Shown: piece by piece, positions 44,443 to 53,083 of the stretch | How the letters are laid out: every line of letters starts with the position of its first letter | Position numbering within the stretch: position 1 is the stretch's first letter | NCBI GenBank assembly: GCA_014859345.1 | Contig: JACUUL010000002.1 | Location: forward strand, 1-64,000 | Direction of reading: 5' to 3' | Length of the DNA stretch: 64,000 nucleotides | From: Thermoleophilia bacterium | GTDB taxonomy: Bacteria; Actinomycetota; Thermoleophilia; BMS3ABIN01 | The notes under the pieces: model-generated | What the model saw: the letters and a program-made list of their open reading frames with translations, nothing else | Told to the model about the DNA's origin: nothing | Databases searched by the model: none | Translations under genes and position numbers: made by a program

Positions 44443-46386
44443 TTATTCCTCTCCTGACACCAGCTTTCTGCCGGCGGGTATGACCTTTTCTATCAGCAGG
44501 CGATCACGAACGTATCCGGCTACGCCTTCGGGTGTAAGGCCAATGCCGCGCAACAGTTTGGCTCGGTTGCCGTGCGGGACGAAGGCGTCGGGGATGGCAA
44601 AGCTCCTTACGGGAATTCCAGGGTGCCGGGCCGAAAGCAGCTCTCGCACAGCCACGCCGAAGCCGCCCATGGCGGTCCCTTCTTCCACAGTCACTATAAG
44701 TTCATGCTCTGCAGCCAGGTCGAGAATCAGGCTGTCATCCAGTGGTTTTAGGAAGCGGGCGTTGACCACAGTGGGCCTTAGACCATGCCGCTCCGCCAGC
44801 AGCCGCGCCGCCCGCATGCATATCCCCACGCCCGTTCCGATCCCCAGAAGAAGCGCTCCTTCCCCCTGGTCCAGAATCTCCCCCTTGCCGGTGGGCAATA
44901 TCTCATAACGCTCCGGCATCGCCACGCCCCGTCCCGCCATCCGGGGATAACGCACCGCGGCCGGACGGCCCAGATCGATGGCCGTGTAAATCATGTGCTG
45001 CAGTTCCGCCTCGTCCCGGGGAGCCATCACGGTCAGGCCGGGAACCAGACGCAGATAGGCCAGGTCGAAGACCCCGTGATGTGTGGGGCCGTCATCCCCG
45101 ACCAGTCCGGCCCGGTCCAGCGCCAACACGACCGGCAGCTCCTGAAGGGCGATGTCCTGGATGAGCATGTCAAAGGCGCGCTGCAGGAAAGTCGAGTAAA
45201 TGGCCACCACGGGCTTGTAACCGCCGATTGCCAGGCCGGCGGCGAAGGTGACGGCATGCTCTTCGGCGATGCCCACGTCAAAAAACCTTTCCGGGTGCTG
45301 CTTCTCGAAGTGATAAAGTCCGGTGCCGCTTGACATGGCGGCGGTGATGGCGACAATTTTTTCGTCATCGGCCGCCATCCGGGCCAGACCCTGGCCGAAT
45401 GCCTCCGTATATGTGATCGGCCCCGGTTTCCGGATTGCCTTTCCGGTGCTGATCTGAAACGGAGCGATGCCGTGAAAAGTGTCGGGACGGGCTTCGGCCG
45501 GCTCATATCCCTTTCCCTTGGTTGTCTTGATGTGGATGAGCACCGGCCGCTCTATCTCCATGGCAGCCCGGATGCTTTTGCGCAGTGACTTGATATCGTG
45601 GCCATCGACGATGCCGATGTAGGCGAAACCCATCTCTTCGAACAGCATGCCGGGCACCAGGAAAGCCTTCATGCTCTCCTTGAGCGAGCGGCCGGCCCTG
45701 CTCAGGCCCGGGATCTTCTCGAGGCCGTGCTCAAATTCTTCCCTGAGCCTGTAGAGAGTGGGATCGAGCCGAAGCCGGTTAAGATACTGGGAGATGGCGC
45801 CCACATTTGGCTTGATGGACATCTGGTTGTCGTTGAGGATAACCATAAGCGGCGTCTTGAGATGGCCCGCCTGGTTCATGGCTTCGTACGCGATGCCGCC
45901 GGTAAGCGCCCCGTCGCCGATCACGACCGCCACATGCCGCCTCTCGCCGTCTTCGGCTTCACCGCCTGCCGCGGTATCGTCCGCGGACGACAGCCGGATC
46001 GCTTCCTTGATGCCCACCCCATAACTTATCGATGTGGAGCTATGGCCGGTTCCGACAATATCATGGGGAGATTCGCCCGGGTGGGGAAATCCTGAGAGCC
46101 CGCCATGCTGGCGGATGGTGTGGAACTCATGGGCGCGCCCGGTAATTATCTTGTGAGCGTAACACTGATGCCCAACATCCCAGATTATTCTGTCGCGGGG
46201 ACTGTCCAGCACGCTGTGCAGCGCCAGGGTCAGCTCCACGACCCCCAGGCTGGGAGCCAGATGGCCTCCCACCTTGGAGACGGCATTCACCATAAAAGCG
46301 CGGATCTCGTCCGCGAGCAGGCCCAGCTCATGATCGTTGAGGCGTTTCAGGCCGGCGGGAGATTTGACTTGTTCCAGAAGTGACAC
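44443..46386 (-). CDS. dxs: 1-deoxy-D-xylulose-5-phosphate synthase
   Basis: The 647-residue thiamine diphosphate enzyme condenses pyruvate and glyceraldehyde-3-phosphate, the first step of the MEP isoprenoid pathway. It has GGHLAPSLGVVELTLALH at the start, the TPP motif GDGALTGGIAYEAMNQAG, and in the second half FFDVGIAEEHAVTFAAG and DRAGLVGDDGPTHHGVFDL. GTG 46386 lies one base after the ispA stop, so start and coupling agree; the frame is open further upstream within ispA. It feeds the prenyl synthase encoded just before it. Confidence 0.96.
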   Translation of the reverse strand: MSLLEQVKSPAGLKRLNDHELGLLADEIRAFMVNAVSKVGGHLAPSLGVVELTLALHSVLDSPRDRIIWDVGHQCYAHKIITGRAHEFHTIRQHGGLSGFPHPGESPHDIVGTGHSSTSISYGVGIKEAIRLSSADDTAAGGEAEDGERRHVAVVIGDGALTGGIAYEAMNQAGHLKTPLMVILNDNQMSIKPNVGAISQYLNRLRLDPTLYRLREEFEHGLEKIPGLSRAGRSLKESMKAFLVPGMLFEEMGFAYIGIVDGHDIKSLRKSIRAAMEIERPVLIHIKTTKGKGYEPAEARPDTFHGIAPFQISTGKAIRKPGPITYTEAFGQGLARMAADDEKIVAITAAMSSGTGLYHFEKQHPERFFDVGIAEEHAVTFAAGLAIGGYKPVVAIYSTFLQRAFDMLIQDIALQELPVVLALDRAGLVGDDGPTHHGVFDLAYLRLVPGLTVMAPRDEAELQHMIYTAIDLGRPAAVRYPRMAGRGVAMPERYEILPTGKGEILDQGEGALLLGIGTGVGICMRAARLLAERHGLRPTVVNARFLKPLDDSLILDLAAEHELIVTVEEGTAMGGFGVAVRELLSARHPGIPVRSFAIPDAFVPHGNRAKLLRGIGLTPEGVAGYVRDRLLIEKVIPAGRKLVSGEE

Positions 46387-46387
46387 T

Positions 46388-47281
46388 TTATCTATGCCGT
46401 TCGTATATGTATCTGGTGATTCCGGCGAGGACCTCGGTGTTGCCTTCGTCATCCTCAAGGGCGGCAATCGCCCTGTCCCTGGCGTCCCGGGCCAGACGCT
46501 CCGATTGATCGAGTCCGTAGACGCTCACGCAGGTCCGCCTCATGAGACGCTCATCGGTCCCTGCTTTCTTTCCGAGCACAGCGGTTTCTCCGACGACGTC
46601 CAAAATATCGTCTTTAATCTGGAATAGCAAACCGATCTCCGCAGAGAAACGGCGAAGTTTTTTTAACTGAGGCGCGGATGCTCCGGCCAGCAGGCCGCCA
46701 CATTGGACACATGCCATAATCAGCCTGCCCGTTTTGAGAAAATGCAGGCGGCTAAGAGACTCCGCCTCCGGGCCGTTCGCCGCTTCCGCTTCTGTGCCGG
46801 TGATGCCGGCCACGTCCAGGTACTGGCCGCCGACCATGCCCTTGACGCCGGTGGCTGTGGCTATCTCGCCAATGACTTCCAGAAGAACCGCTGGCTCGGC
46901 CTCCTGCTTCCGGCTGATCAGCCTCAGAGCCTCCGCGAACAAGGCGTCGCCGGCGAGAATGGCCACGTTCTCCGCGTATCTCACGTGGCAGCTGGGCTGG
47001 CCGCGCCTGAGATCATCGTCATCGAAAGCCGGCAGGTCGTCATGGATGAGTGAATAAGTATGGATCATCTCTATCGCTGCTGCGGTGGGCAGCAGCCGCG
47101 AGGGATCGGCTCCGAATACCTGCCCGGTAGCAATCAAAAGCACCGGACGGATGCGCTTGCCGCCTGCCAGCAGCGAATAACTCATGGCCTCGGTAAGCAG
47201 GGAGACCGAAGCGTCCTCGCCATAACCGAGGCCGGCGAGGTATTCGTCGAGAAGAACGGTGAGATGTTCAGGATAGGTCAA
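46388..47281 (-). CDS. ispA: Polyprenyl synthetase (farnesyl/geranylgeranyl diphosphate synthase)
   Basis: The 297-residue all-helical enzyme has the first Asp-rich motif in IHDDLPAFDDDDLRRG and the second in FQIKDDILDVVG, plus GGKRIRPVLL near the N-terminus. It builds C15 or C20 prenyl diphosphates from IPP and DMAPP. TTG 47281 lies 14 bases inside the end of xseB and matches the usual start, although its Shine-Dalgarno is weak. It is followed at once by dxs, pairing an early and a later isoprenoid step. Confidence 0.92.
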   Translation of the reverse strand: MTYPEHLTVLLDEYLAGLGYGEDASVSLLTEAMSYSLLAGGKRIRPVLLIATGQVFGADPSRLLPTAAAIEMIHTYSLIHDDLPAFDDDDLRRGQPSCHVRYAENVAILAGDALFAEALRLISRKQEAEPAVLLEVIGEIATATGVKGMVGGQYLDVAGITGTEAEAANGPEAESLSRLHFLKTGRLIMACVQCGGLLAGASAPQLKKLRRFSAEIGLLFQIKDDILDVVGETAVLGKKAGTDERLMRRTCVSVYGLDQSERLARDARDRAIAALEDDEGNTEVLAGITRYIYERHR

Positions 47282-47669
47282 GAGTTCTTTGCCCGCTCTC
47301 CCCTTCGCCCTCTTCCTCGTCTTCGCGGCCCGGTGAGCCGTAAACCACATCCTGGACCGCCCGGTCAAGCTTCCGGGAGCAGGCTATGGCCAGCTCGTTG
47401 GCTTCGGATATGAGCCTGACCGACTCTTTCCAATCGGTGTCGCCGGCTTCAAGCCGGCTGACGATGGCTTCCATGTGTCCGATCGACTGGTTCAGATCTT
47501 CGAGGGTGGATTTAAGGACGTCGCCCAGGGGGACTTCGGCGTGCTTTCCGGCAGAAGATCCGGCTTTTTCCTTTTCTAAAGGGCTTTCCACAAAGGTTCC
47601 CTCTTCTGAAGCAGTTTCTTCGAGGTTTGAATTTTCGGGCAATTTATCGGCGATGATTTCTCGATTCAA
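47268..47669 (-). CDS. xseB: Exodeoxyribonuclease VII small subunit-like protein
   Basis: Residues ~50-112 form the two-helix XseB core (LEDLNQSIGHMEAIVSRLEAG, then SVRLISEANELAIACSRKLDRA). A ~48-residue acidic N-terminal extension and an acidic tail flank it. XseB partners with XseA to degrade single-stranded DNA. No xseA (nor folD) lies next to it here, although both do in Bacillus; XseA must be encoded elsewhere or be missing. The TTG start overlaps the nusB stop. Position between nusB and ispA supports the call. Confidence 0.75.
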   Translation of the reverse strand: MNREIIADKLPENSNLEETASEEGTFVESPLEKEKAGSSAGKHAEVPLGDVLKSTLEDLNQSIGHMEAIVSRLEAGDTDWKESVRLISEANELAIACSRKLDRAVQDVVYGSPGREDEEEGEGESGQRTLDLS

Positions 47670-48100
47670 TTGTCGTCTTCAGGGGCGCCCCGTTCTTCCT
47701 CGGCCACTTTCCCCAGGATTCCGTTGATCAGCGCCGCCGCCTCGCGCGAGCAGAAACGCTTGGACAGCCGCACGGCCTCGTCGATACTCACTTCCACCGG
47801 GATATCCCCGCGCTTTCTGATCTCGTAAAGCCCGATCCGGAGGATGTTTCTCTCCAGGGCCGCCATCCGATGGGCCGGCCAGCCGATCGCATGAACGTCG
47901 ATCTCGGCATCCAGTTCACCCACATCCGCCAGCACCCCTTCGACCACATCCCGGGTAAAAGCGGAGGCCTCATGGCCGCGTTCCTTCCTGAGGCTATTAT
48001 ACAACTCTTCCGGCGCCGCGCCGGTGATGTCATGTTGATACAAAACCACCATCGCGTCGCGCCTGGCCTGCCGGCGGGATATGGTATGAGCCTCGTCCAT
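47666..48100 (-). CDS. nusB: Transcription antitermination factor NusB
   Basis: The 144-residue all-helical protein has RRQARRDAMVVLYQHDITG at the start, DAEIDVHAIGWPAHRMAALERNILRIGLYEI in the middle and EAVRLSKRFCSREAAALINGILGKV at the end. NusB binds boxA RNA with NusE (S10) to support rRNA transcription antitermination. It lies 10 bases after accC and overlaps xseB. ATG 48100 is the natural start. Confidence 0.95.
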   Translation of the reverse strand: MDEAHTISRRQARRDAMVVLYQHDITGAAPEELYNSLRKERGHEASAFTRDVVEGVLADVGELDAEIDVHAIGWPAHRMAALERNILRIGLYEIRKRGDIPVEVSIDEAVRLSKRFCSREAAALINGILGKVAEEERGAPEDDN

Positions 48101-48110
48101 GGTTGCGCGT

Positions 48111-49460
48111 TTAAATATTCAGCCTCTCCGCGTTCTCCTCAATAAACGCCGTGGTGTACCTGCCTTCAAGGAAGTCCGGGATGCCAAGAATATCCTTGTG
48201 AAGATCCTTGTTCGTGATCAGGCCCTCGATGACGTATTCATCCAGAGCCCTGGCAGCCCGCCGGATCGCCGCGGGCCGGTCAATGTCCCAGACGATTAGC
48301 TTCGTCAGCAGCGAGTCGTAAAATACAGGCACCGTGTAACCTTCATAGAGATGTGAATCTATCCGGATGCCTGGCCCGCCGGGCGGCACGTAACGCGTGA
48401 CGGTGCCTGTATTGGGGCGGAAATCGTTGGCCGGGTCCTCGGCGTTAATCCGCAGTTCGATAGCATGCCCCCGCGGCTGGATGGGTCCGGTAATCGGCAG
48501 GAGGTCGCCTCGTGCCACCTTGATCTGCTCGCGAACTATGTCAACGCCCGTGACCATCTCCGAGACCGGATGCTCCACCTGCACCCGGGTATTCATCTCC
48601 ATAAAATAAAAATTTCTATCTTCATCGACCAGGAACTCGATGGTGCCGGCGTTCTCGTAACCGCTGGCGCGACAGGCGGCGATGGCTGCTTCGGCCATCT
48701 TCTGCCGGGTATCCCAGTCGAGATGCGGAGAGGGTGATTCCTCGATCAGCTTCTGGTGGCGGCGCTGAACCGAACAGTCGCGTTCTCCCAGGGTCAGCAC
48801 GGACCCTGCCTTGTCCACGATCACCTGAATTTCTATGTGATGCGGGCCCTTGATGGCTTTCTCGAGATAGAGAGCGCCATTGCCGAAGGCGCTTTCCGCC
48901 TCGCTTCTGGCCATCTGGAACATGCTGTCGATATCTGCCTCCGATTCTGCCAGGCGCATTCCGCGCCCGCCGCCGCCAGCCGCAGCCTTTATCATCACCG
49001 GATACCCGAACTCATCGGCCATTTTACGGGCGTCAGAAACGGATACCACCTCGCCGTTGGAACCTGGAATAACCGGGATCATTCCTTTATGCATTATCTG
49101 CTTTGCCAGTGACTTGTTGCCCATGCGGCGCATGATATCGGCTCCGGGCCCGATGAAAACCATGTCGCTGTCCTCACAGGCCGTTACGAAATCAGGGTTC
49201 TCAGCCAGAAAACCGTAGCCGGGATGGATGGCGTCGCAGCCGGTTATCTCGGCGGCGCCGATGATGGCGGGAATCCGCAGATAGCTGTCGATCACCGGCC
49301 CGGGTCCGATACAGACGGTTTCATCGGCTTCGCGCACGTGCAACGACGAGGAGTCGGCCTCTGAGTAGACGGAAACGCAGGGGATATCCAGCTCACGGCA
49401 GGCGCGAATCACGCGCAGCGCCACCTCTCCCCTGTTTGCTATGAGAATCTTGGCGAACAA
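48111..49460 (-). CDS. accC: Biotin carboxylase (acetyl-CoA/pyruvate carboxylase subunit)
   Basis: The 449-residue ATP-grasp enzyme carboxylates biotin on a carrier protein. It has AKILIANRGEVALRVIRACRE, IHPGYGFLAENP, the glycine loop KAAAGGGGRGMR, ERDCSVQRRHQKLIEESPSP and EMNTRVQVEHPVSEMVTG. TTG 49460 follows the upstream stop by 4 bases and places the start at the family N-terminus. It is immediately downstream of a carboxyltransferase-AccB fusion, so it could serve a pyruvate carboxylase, an acetyl-CoA carboxylase, or both. AccA and AccD are not in this window. Confidence 0.95.
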   Translation of the reverse strand: MFAKILIANRGEVALRVIRACRELDIPCVSVYSEADSSSLHVREADETVCIGPGPVIDSYLRIPAIIGAAEITGCDAIHPGYGFLAENPDFVTACEDSDMVFIGPGADIMRRMGNKSLAKQIMHKGMIPVIPGSNGEVVSVSDARKMADEFGYPVMIKAAAGGGGRGMRLAESEADIDSMFQMARSEAESAFGNGALYLEKAIKGPHHIEIQVIVDKAGSVLTLGERDCSVQRRHQKLIEESPSPHLDWDTRQKMAEAAIAACRASGYENAGTIEFLVDEDRNFYFMEMNTRVQVEHPVSEMVTGVDIVREQIKVARGDLLPITGPIQPRGHAIELRINAEDPANDFRPNTGTVTRYVPPGGPGIRIDSHLYEGYTVPVFYDSLLTKLIVWDIDRPAAIRRAARALDEYVIEGLITNKDLHKDILGIPDFLEGRYTTAFIEENAERLNI

Positions 49461-49464
49461 GGTT

Positions 49465-51348
49465 TTATTCGACGTCGCCAACCCGTTCAAAATCCACTTG
49501 CTGCTCTGCCTCGGCGGCCGGTTCGATGTATATCAGGCTCTGCCCGTATTCCACGGGCTTGGCATTGTCCACCAGGATGCGCCGCACCACGCCTTCCACT
49601 TCGCTGGTGACTTCATTCATCAGTTTCATAGCTTCCAGGATGCAGAGCGTTTGCCCCAGCTTAACCTCATCTCCTTCTTCCACGAAGGGATCACTGGTGG
49701 GGGAAGGGGCGCGGTAGAAGGTGCCGACCATGGGCGACTTCACCACAAAATAACCTTCTTCCTCGATATCGGCAGGCGCGGCGGCTGCAGGCTCCGCGGC
49801 CGCGCCCGCTTCCAGCGCCGGCGCCTCGCCTACCGCCGCTTCCCCGCTCTTGCGCAGGGTAATTCTTGTATCGCCCTCTTCGATGGTAACTTCCGCGATC
49901 GCAGATCTCTCAACCGCCGCGATCAACTGCTTTATCTTGTCAACATCCATTGCAGCTCCTGTAGCGCTTTCCTCGGTTTCGCCCGTCATGAACACGTCTT
50001 CCTCGACGCCGTGCAGCTGGCGCTTGAGGAAAGTCCTCGCCGTTGCGGGAAACAGGGCATAGGTCAATACATCTTCTTCGCTCTTGGCCAGGTCACCGAT
50101 TTCCTCGGCGTACTGCGCCAGGGTTTCGTCTATCAGATCAGCAGGCCTCGTGGAGATGGGCTCCTCGCCGGCCAGAACCTTCTCGATTACATCCCTGGCA
50201 ACCGGACCAGGCGCCTGGCCGTACTTACCCCTCAGATAGGACTTCATCTCGTCGGGAACAACCTGCCAGCGCTTTCCCGACAGTACATTGAGCACCGCCT
50301 GGGTGCCCACAATCTGGCTCATGGGCGTCACCAGCGGCGGATAACCAACCTCAGCCCTCACTGTCGGTATCTCCTCCAGCACTTCGGGCAGCCGGTCCAG
50401 GGCATTCTGTTCTGAAAGCTGGCTCTCTAGGTTGGAGATCATGCCGCCCGGCACCTGGTGGGAATATACCTGCATATGCGTAAGCGAAGTAACTCCGCGC
50501 TCATGACCTCCCTTAAGCCGCACGCCTTCCCAGTACTTGGCAATCTCGAACAGGCCATCCAGCTCCAGGCCGGTATCGTAAGGCGTCCCCGAGAGGGCGC
50601 TCACCACCATCTCGGTGGCCGGATTGGAAGCGCCAAATGCCAGCGGCACCGTAGCCGTATCGACCACGTCCACTCCGGCTTCTATGGCTTTGAGATATGT
50701 CATGGGCGCCAGACCGCCGATATAGTGGCAGTGCAGTTCCAGCGGCAGGTCGAATTCCGCCTTGATGCGACCGACCAGCTGCTCGCCGTGATATGGCGAC
50801 AACAGCGCCGCCATGTCCTTTATGCAGAGCGAATCGGCTCCCATATCGGCATAGATCTGCGCTACCTCGAGATAATGATCCAGAGTGTGGACCGGACTGA
50901 TCGTGTAGGAAATGGCGCCCTGGAAATGTTTGCCAGCCTCCTTGATCGCCTCGGCCGCCACCTCTACGTTGCGGGTGTCGTTAAGAGCATCGAACACGCG
51001 GAATATATCCACTCCGTTTTCGGCCGCGCGGGCCACGAATCTCCTGACGATGTCATCTCCGTAATGACGGTAGCCAACCAGGTTCTGTCCCCTCAGCAGC
51101 ATCTGCAGGGGGGTATTGGGACAGTGATGCTTGATGGTCCTGAGGCGTTTCCAGGGATCCTCGTTGAGAAACCTGATGCAGCTGTCGAAAGTGGCGCCAC
51201 CCCAGACCTCCAGCGAGTAAAATCCCATCTCGTCCATACGGCCGAGGACGGGCAGCATCTCGCCGGTGCGCATGCGCGTGGCCCAAAGCGACTGGTGGGC
51301 ATCGCGCAAAGTAGTGTCGGTGATCAGGATGCGTCTGGCCTTGGTCAC
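49465..51348 (-). CDS. Pyruvate carboxylase subunit B / oxaloacetate decarboxylase alpha-type carboxyltransferase fused to AccB
   Basis: The 627-residue protein has a TIM-barrel carboxyltransferase domain: TDTTLRDAHQSLWATRM at the start, the probable carboxylated Lys177 in CIKDMAALLSPY, and metal ligands in ELHCHYIGG where many relatives have HCHxTTG. A PYC/OADA conserved domain follows to ~455. Residues 467-627 are a complete AccB-type biotin carrier: MDVDKIKQLIAAVERS, an Ala/Pro linker, and the biotin site EAMKLMN with Lys575. The gene sits where accB normally stands, between efp and accC. GTG 51348. With AccC it would carboxylate pyruvate to oxaloacetate, or run the reverse reaction. Confidence 0.92.
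   Translation of the reverse strand: MTKARRILITDTTLRDAHQSLWATRMRTGEMLPVLGRMDEMGFYSLEVWGGATFDSCIRFLNEDPWKRLRTIKHHCPNTPLQMLLRGQNLVGYRHYGDDIVRRFVARAAENGVDIFRVFDALNDTRNVEVAAEAIKEAGKHFQGAISYTISPVHTLDHYLEVAQIYADMGADSLCIKDMAALLSPYHGEQLVGRIKAEFDLPLELHCHYIGGLAPMTYLKAIEAGVDVVDTATVPLAFGASNPATEMVVSALSGTPYDTGLELDGLFEIAKYWEGVRLKGGHERGVTSLTHMQVYSHQVPGGMISNLESQLSEQNALDRLPEVLEEIPTVRAEVGYPPLVTPMSQIVGTQAVLNVLSGKRWQVVPDEMKSYLRGKYGQAPGPVARDVIEKVLAGEEPISTRPADLIDETLAQYAEEIGDLAKSEEDVLTYALFPATARTFLKRQLHGVEEDVFMTGETEESATGAAMDVDKIKQLIAAVERSAIAEVTIEEGDTRITLRKSGEAAVGEAPALEAGAAAEPAAAAPADIEEEGYFVVKSPMVGTFYRAPSPTSDPFVEEGDEVKLGQTLCILEAMKLMNEVTSEVEGVVRRILVDNAKPVEYGQSLIYIEPAAEAEQQVDFERVGDVE
49948..49960 (-). promoter_or_regulatory. 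accB: Internal Shine-Dalgarno and ATG at the AccB boundary
   Basis: Inside the fusion gene the minus strand reads AGGAG (49956-49960), five bases, then ATG (49948-49950). That ATG is Met467, the exact start expected for AccB. Translation from it would give a free 161-residue biotin carrier protein ending at 49465. Confidence 0.6.
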
Positions 51349-51357
51349 TTTTGCGCC

Positions 51358-51918
51358 CTAAACCCTTTCCACATACTCGCCGGTACGGGTGTCGATCTTA
51401 ACCCGTTCTCCGTTTTTCAGGAAAAGGGGGACGTTGACAACCGCTCCCGTCTCGAGCGTGGCCGGTTTTGATCCGCCGCCGCCCACCGAATCCCCTTTGA
51501 TGCCCGGCTGGGTCTCGGTGACCTCGAGTTCCACGAATATGGGCGGGACCAGCTCCGTGGGCCTGCCGTCCACCATTAAAACTTCCACGTCCATGTTTTC
51601 CTTGACAAACCGGAGCGAATCACCAACCAGGGCCGGAGTCAGGGAAAGCTGCTCATAAGTTTCATTATCCATCAGCACTACCTCCTCCGGCGTCGCGTAA
51701 AGAAACAGCATCTTCTTGCCTTCGACCCGCACCCGCCGGAATTTCTCGCCTGCGCGGAATGTCCTGTCCAGCACCGCTCCGGTGCTGATGTTCTTGAGTT
51801 TGGTGCGCACGAAGGCGCCGCCCTTGCCCGGCTTCACATGCTGGAACTCGACTATGGTGAAAACCTGACCATCCACCTCGATGGCCATGCCGTTCCGAAA
51901 ATCATTGGTTGAAACCAC
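51358..51918 (-). CDS. efp: Elongation factor P
   Basis: The 186-residue tRNA-mimic protein promotes peptide bonds at polyproline stalls. The N-terminal domain has QHVKPGKGGAFVRTK with Lys32 at the loop tip, the residue modified in several bacteria. Two OB domains follow, ending GERVKIDTRTGEYVERV. GTG 51918 has GGAGGA 4 bases upstream. No lysine-modifying enzyme (EpmA/B) is nearby. It lies 9 bases before the carboxyltransferase-AccB gene. Several proteins here are Pro-rich (the PilM insert, the PilP-like protein). Confidence 0.97.
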   Translation of the reverse strand: MVSTNDFRNGMAIEVDGQVFTIVEFQHVKPGKGGAFVRTKLKNISTGAVLDRTFRAGEKFRRVRVEGKKMLFLYATPEEVVLMDNETYEQLSLTPALVGDSLRFVKENMDVEVLMVDGRPTELVPPIFVELEVTETQPGIKGDSVGGGGSKPATLETGAVVNVPLFLKNGERVKIDTRTGEYVERV

Positions 51919-52019
51919 TCTTCCTCCACCGAATCAATAAGCAAACGTAATGGCGGCGAAAGAGAATTCTACACTAAAAATGATTGGCGATAAAAGCCGG
52001 GCGGACCCGCGCCTGTTTT

Positions 52020-53066
52020 TCAGCGCAAGCGGCGCAGCTCTCGGGGATACCTGGTCAGCAGCACCGGCCCGTTCTTTCCGACCAGCACGGTATCCTCTAT
52101 CCGCACGCCGCCTGTGCGAGCCAGATAGATTCCCGGTTCAACGGTCACTGTCATGCCGGCCTTCAGGATTTCCCGGGAGCGGATTGACAGCACCGGCTGT
52201 TCATGTGCTTCCAGGCCTACTCCATGTCCCAGCGAGTGCAGAAAAGCCTCGCCATATCCGGCTGCCGTGATATGGTCCCGGGCGAGCCTGTCCAGCTCGG
52301 AGCAGGCCGCTCCCGGTTTGATCGCGTTCACGGCCATTTCTTGAGCTGTTCTGACAGTCTCATATATCTGAAGCTGTTTCTTCGCGAGCTTCCCCGTGGT
52401 AAAAGTCCTGGTCATGTCGCAACAGTAACCGTCCACGGAAGCTCCCAGATCCACAACCAGCAGCTCGCTGCTGCGAATGATCCGCTTGCCGGCCACACCA
52501 TGCGGCATCGCTGAGCGCGGGCCGGATGCGACGATGATCTCAAACGGCACTGGTTCCGATCCTTCTTCACGCATGGCTGCTTCCAGCATCCACGCAACCT
52601 CCCGCTCGGTCCGGCCCACAACCCGTGAACGGTAAAGCCGTTCAAACGCGAGATCCGCCAGCCTGGCCGCCCGGCGAAGCCGGGACTGCTCCTTGCGGTC
52701 CTTGCACAACCGCTGTTCCTCGACGAAGCCGCTGGCGTCCCTTAAACGGACGCCCTTGAGGGCTCTCCTGACGGCGGCCAGTTCGCGGCAGCTTACGCGC
52801 GCGCCTTCGTAACCAAGCACTCCGGGCCGGAGCCGTTTTGCCCTGATGTAGGCGCAGGCCGCCAGAAGCGGCGGACCCGCGGCGATCACGATTTCGAATT
52901 CCTTGACCTGGCGGGCGGCCTGCAGCCGGTAACGTGAATCTGTGAAGAATGCCTTGCGTCGCCGGGTTATCAGAGCGCATCCCGATGAACCGGTAAATCC
53001 GGTAAGGTAACGCACATTGGGAAGATGAGAGACGAGGAGCGAATCAAAAACGGATTTTGCCGCCAT
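52020..53066 (-). CDS. pepP: Xaa-Pro aminopeptidase (M24 family)
   Basis: The 348-residue enzyme has an N-terminal creatinase-like domain (residues ~1-120; NVRYLTGFTGSSGCAL, FFTDSRYRLQA) and a C-terminal pita-bread domain. Its metal ligands are Asp in VVDLGASVDGYCCDMTRTF (two Asp), His in LGHGVGLEAHEQP, Glu in VTVEPGIYL and Glu in GGVRIEDTVLV. It removes N-terminal residues preceding proline. ATG 53066 has GGAGG 5 bases upstream; the frame continues 17 codons further without support. The aroQ-pepP-efp order is conserved in Bacillus. Confidence 0.94.
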   Translation of the reverse strand: MAAKSVFDSLLVSHLPNVRYLTGFTGSSGCALITRRRKAFFTDSRYRLQAARQVKEFEIVIAAGPPLLAACAYIRAKRLRPGVLGYEGARVSCRELAAVRRALKGVRLRDASGFVEEQRLCKDRKEQSRLRRAARLADLAFERLYRSRVVGRTEREVAWMLEAAMREEGSEPVPFEIIVASGPRSAMPHGVAGKRIIRSSELLVVDLGASVDGYCCDMTRTFTTGKLAKKQLQIYETVRTAQEMAVNAIKPGAACSELDRLARDHITAAGYGEAFLHSLGHGVGLEAHEQPVLSIRSREILKAGMTVTVEPGIYLARTGGVRIEDTVLVGKNGPVLLTRYPRELRRLR

Positions 53067-53083
53067 GTCCGCCTCCCGATGGC

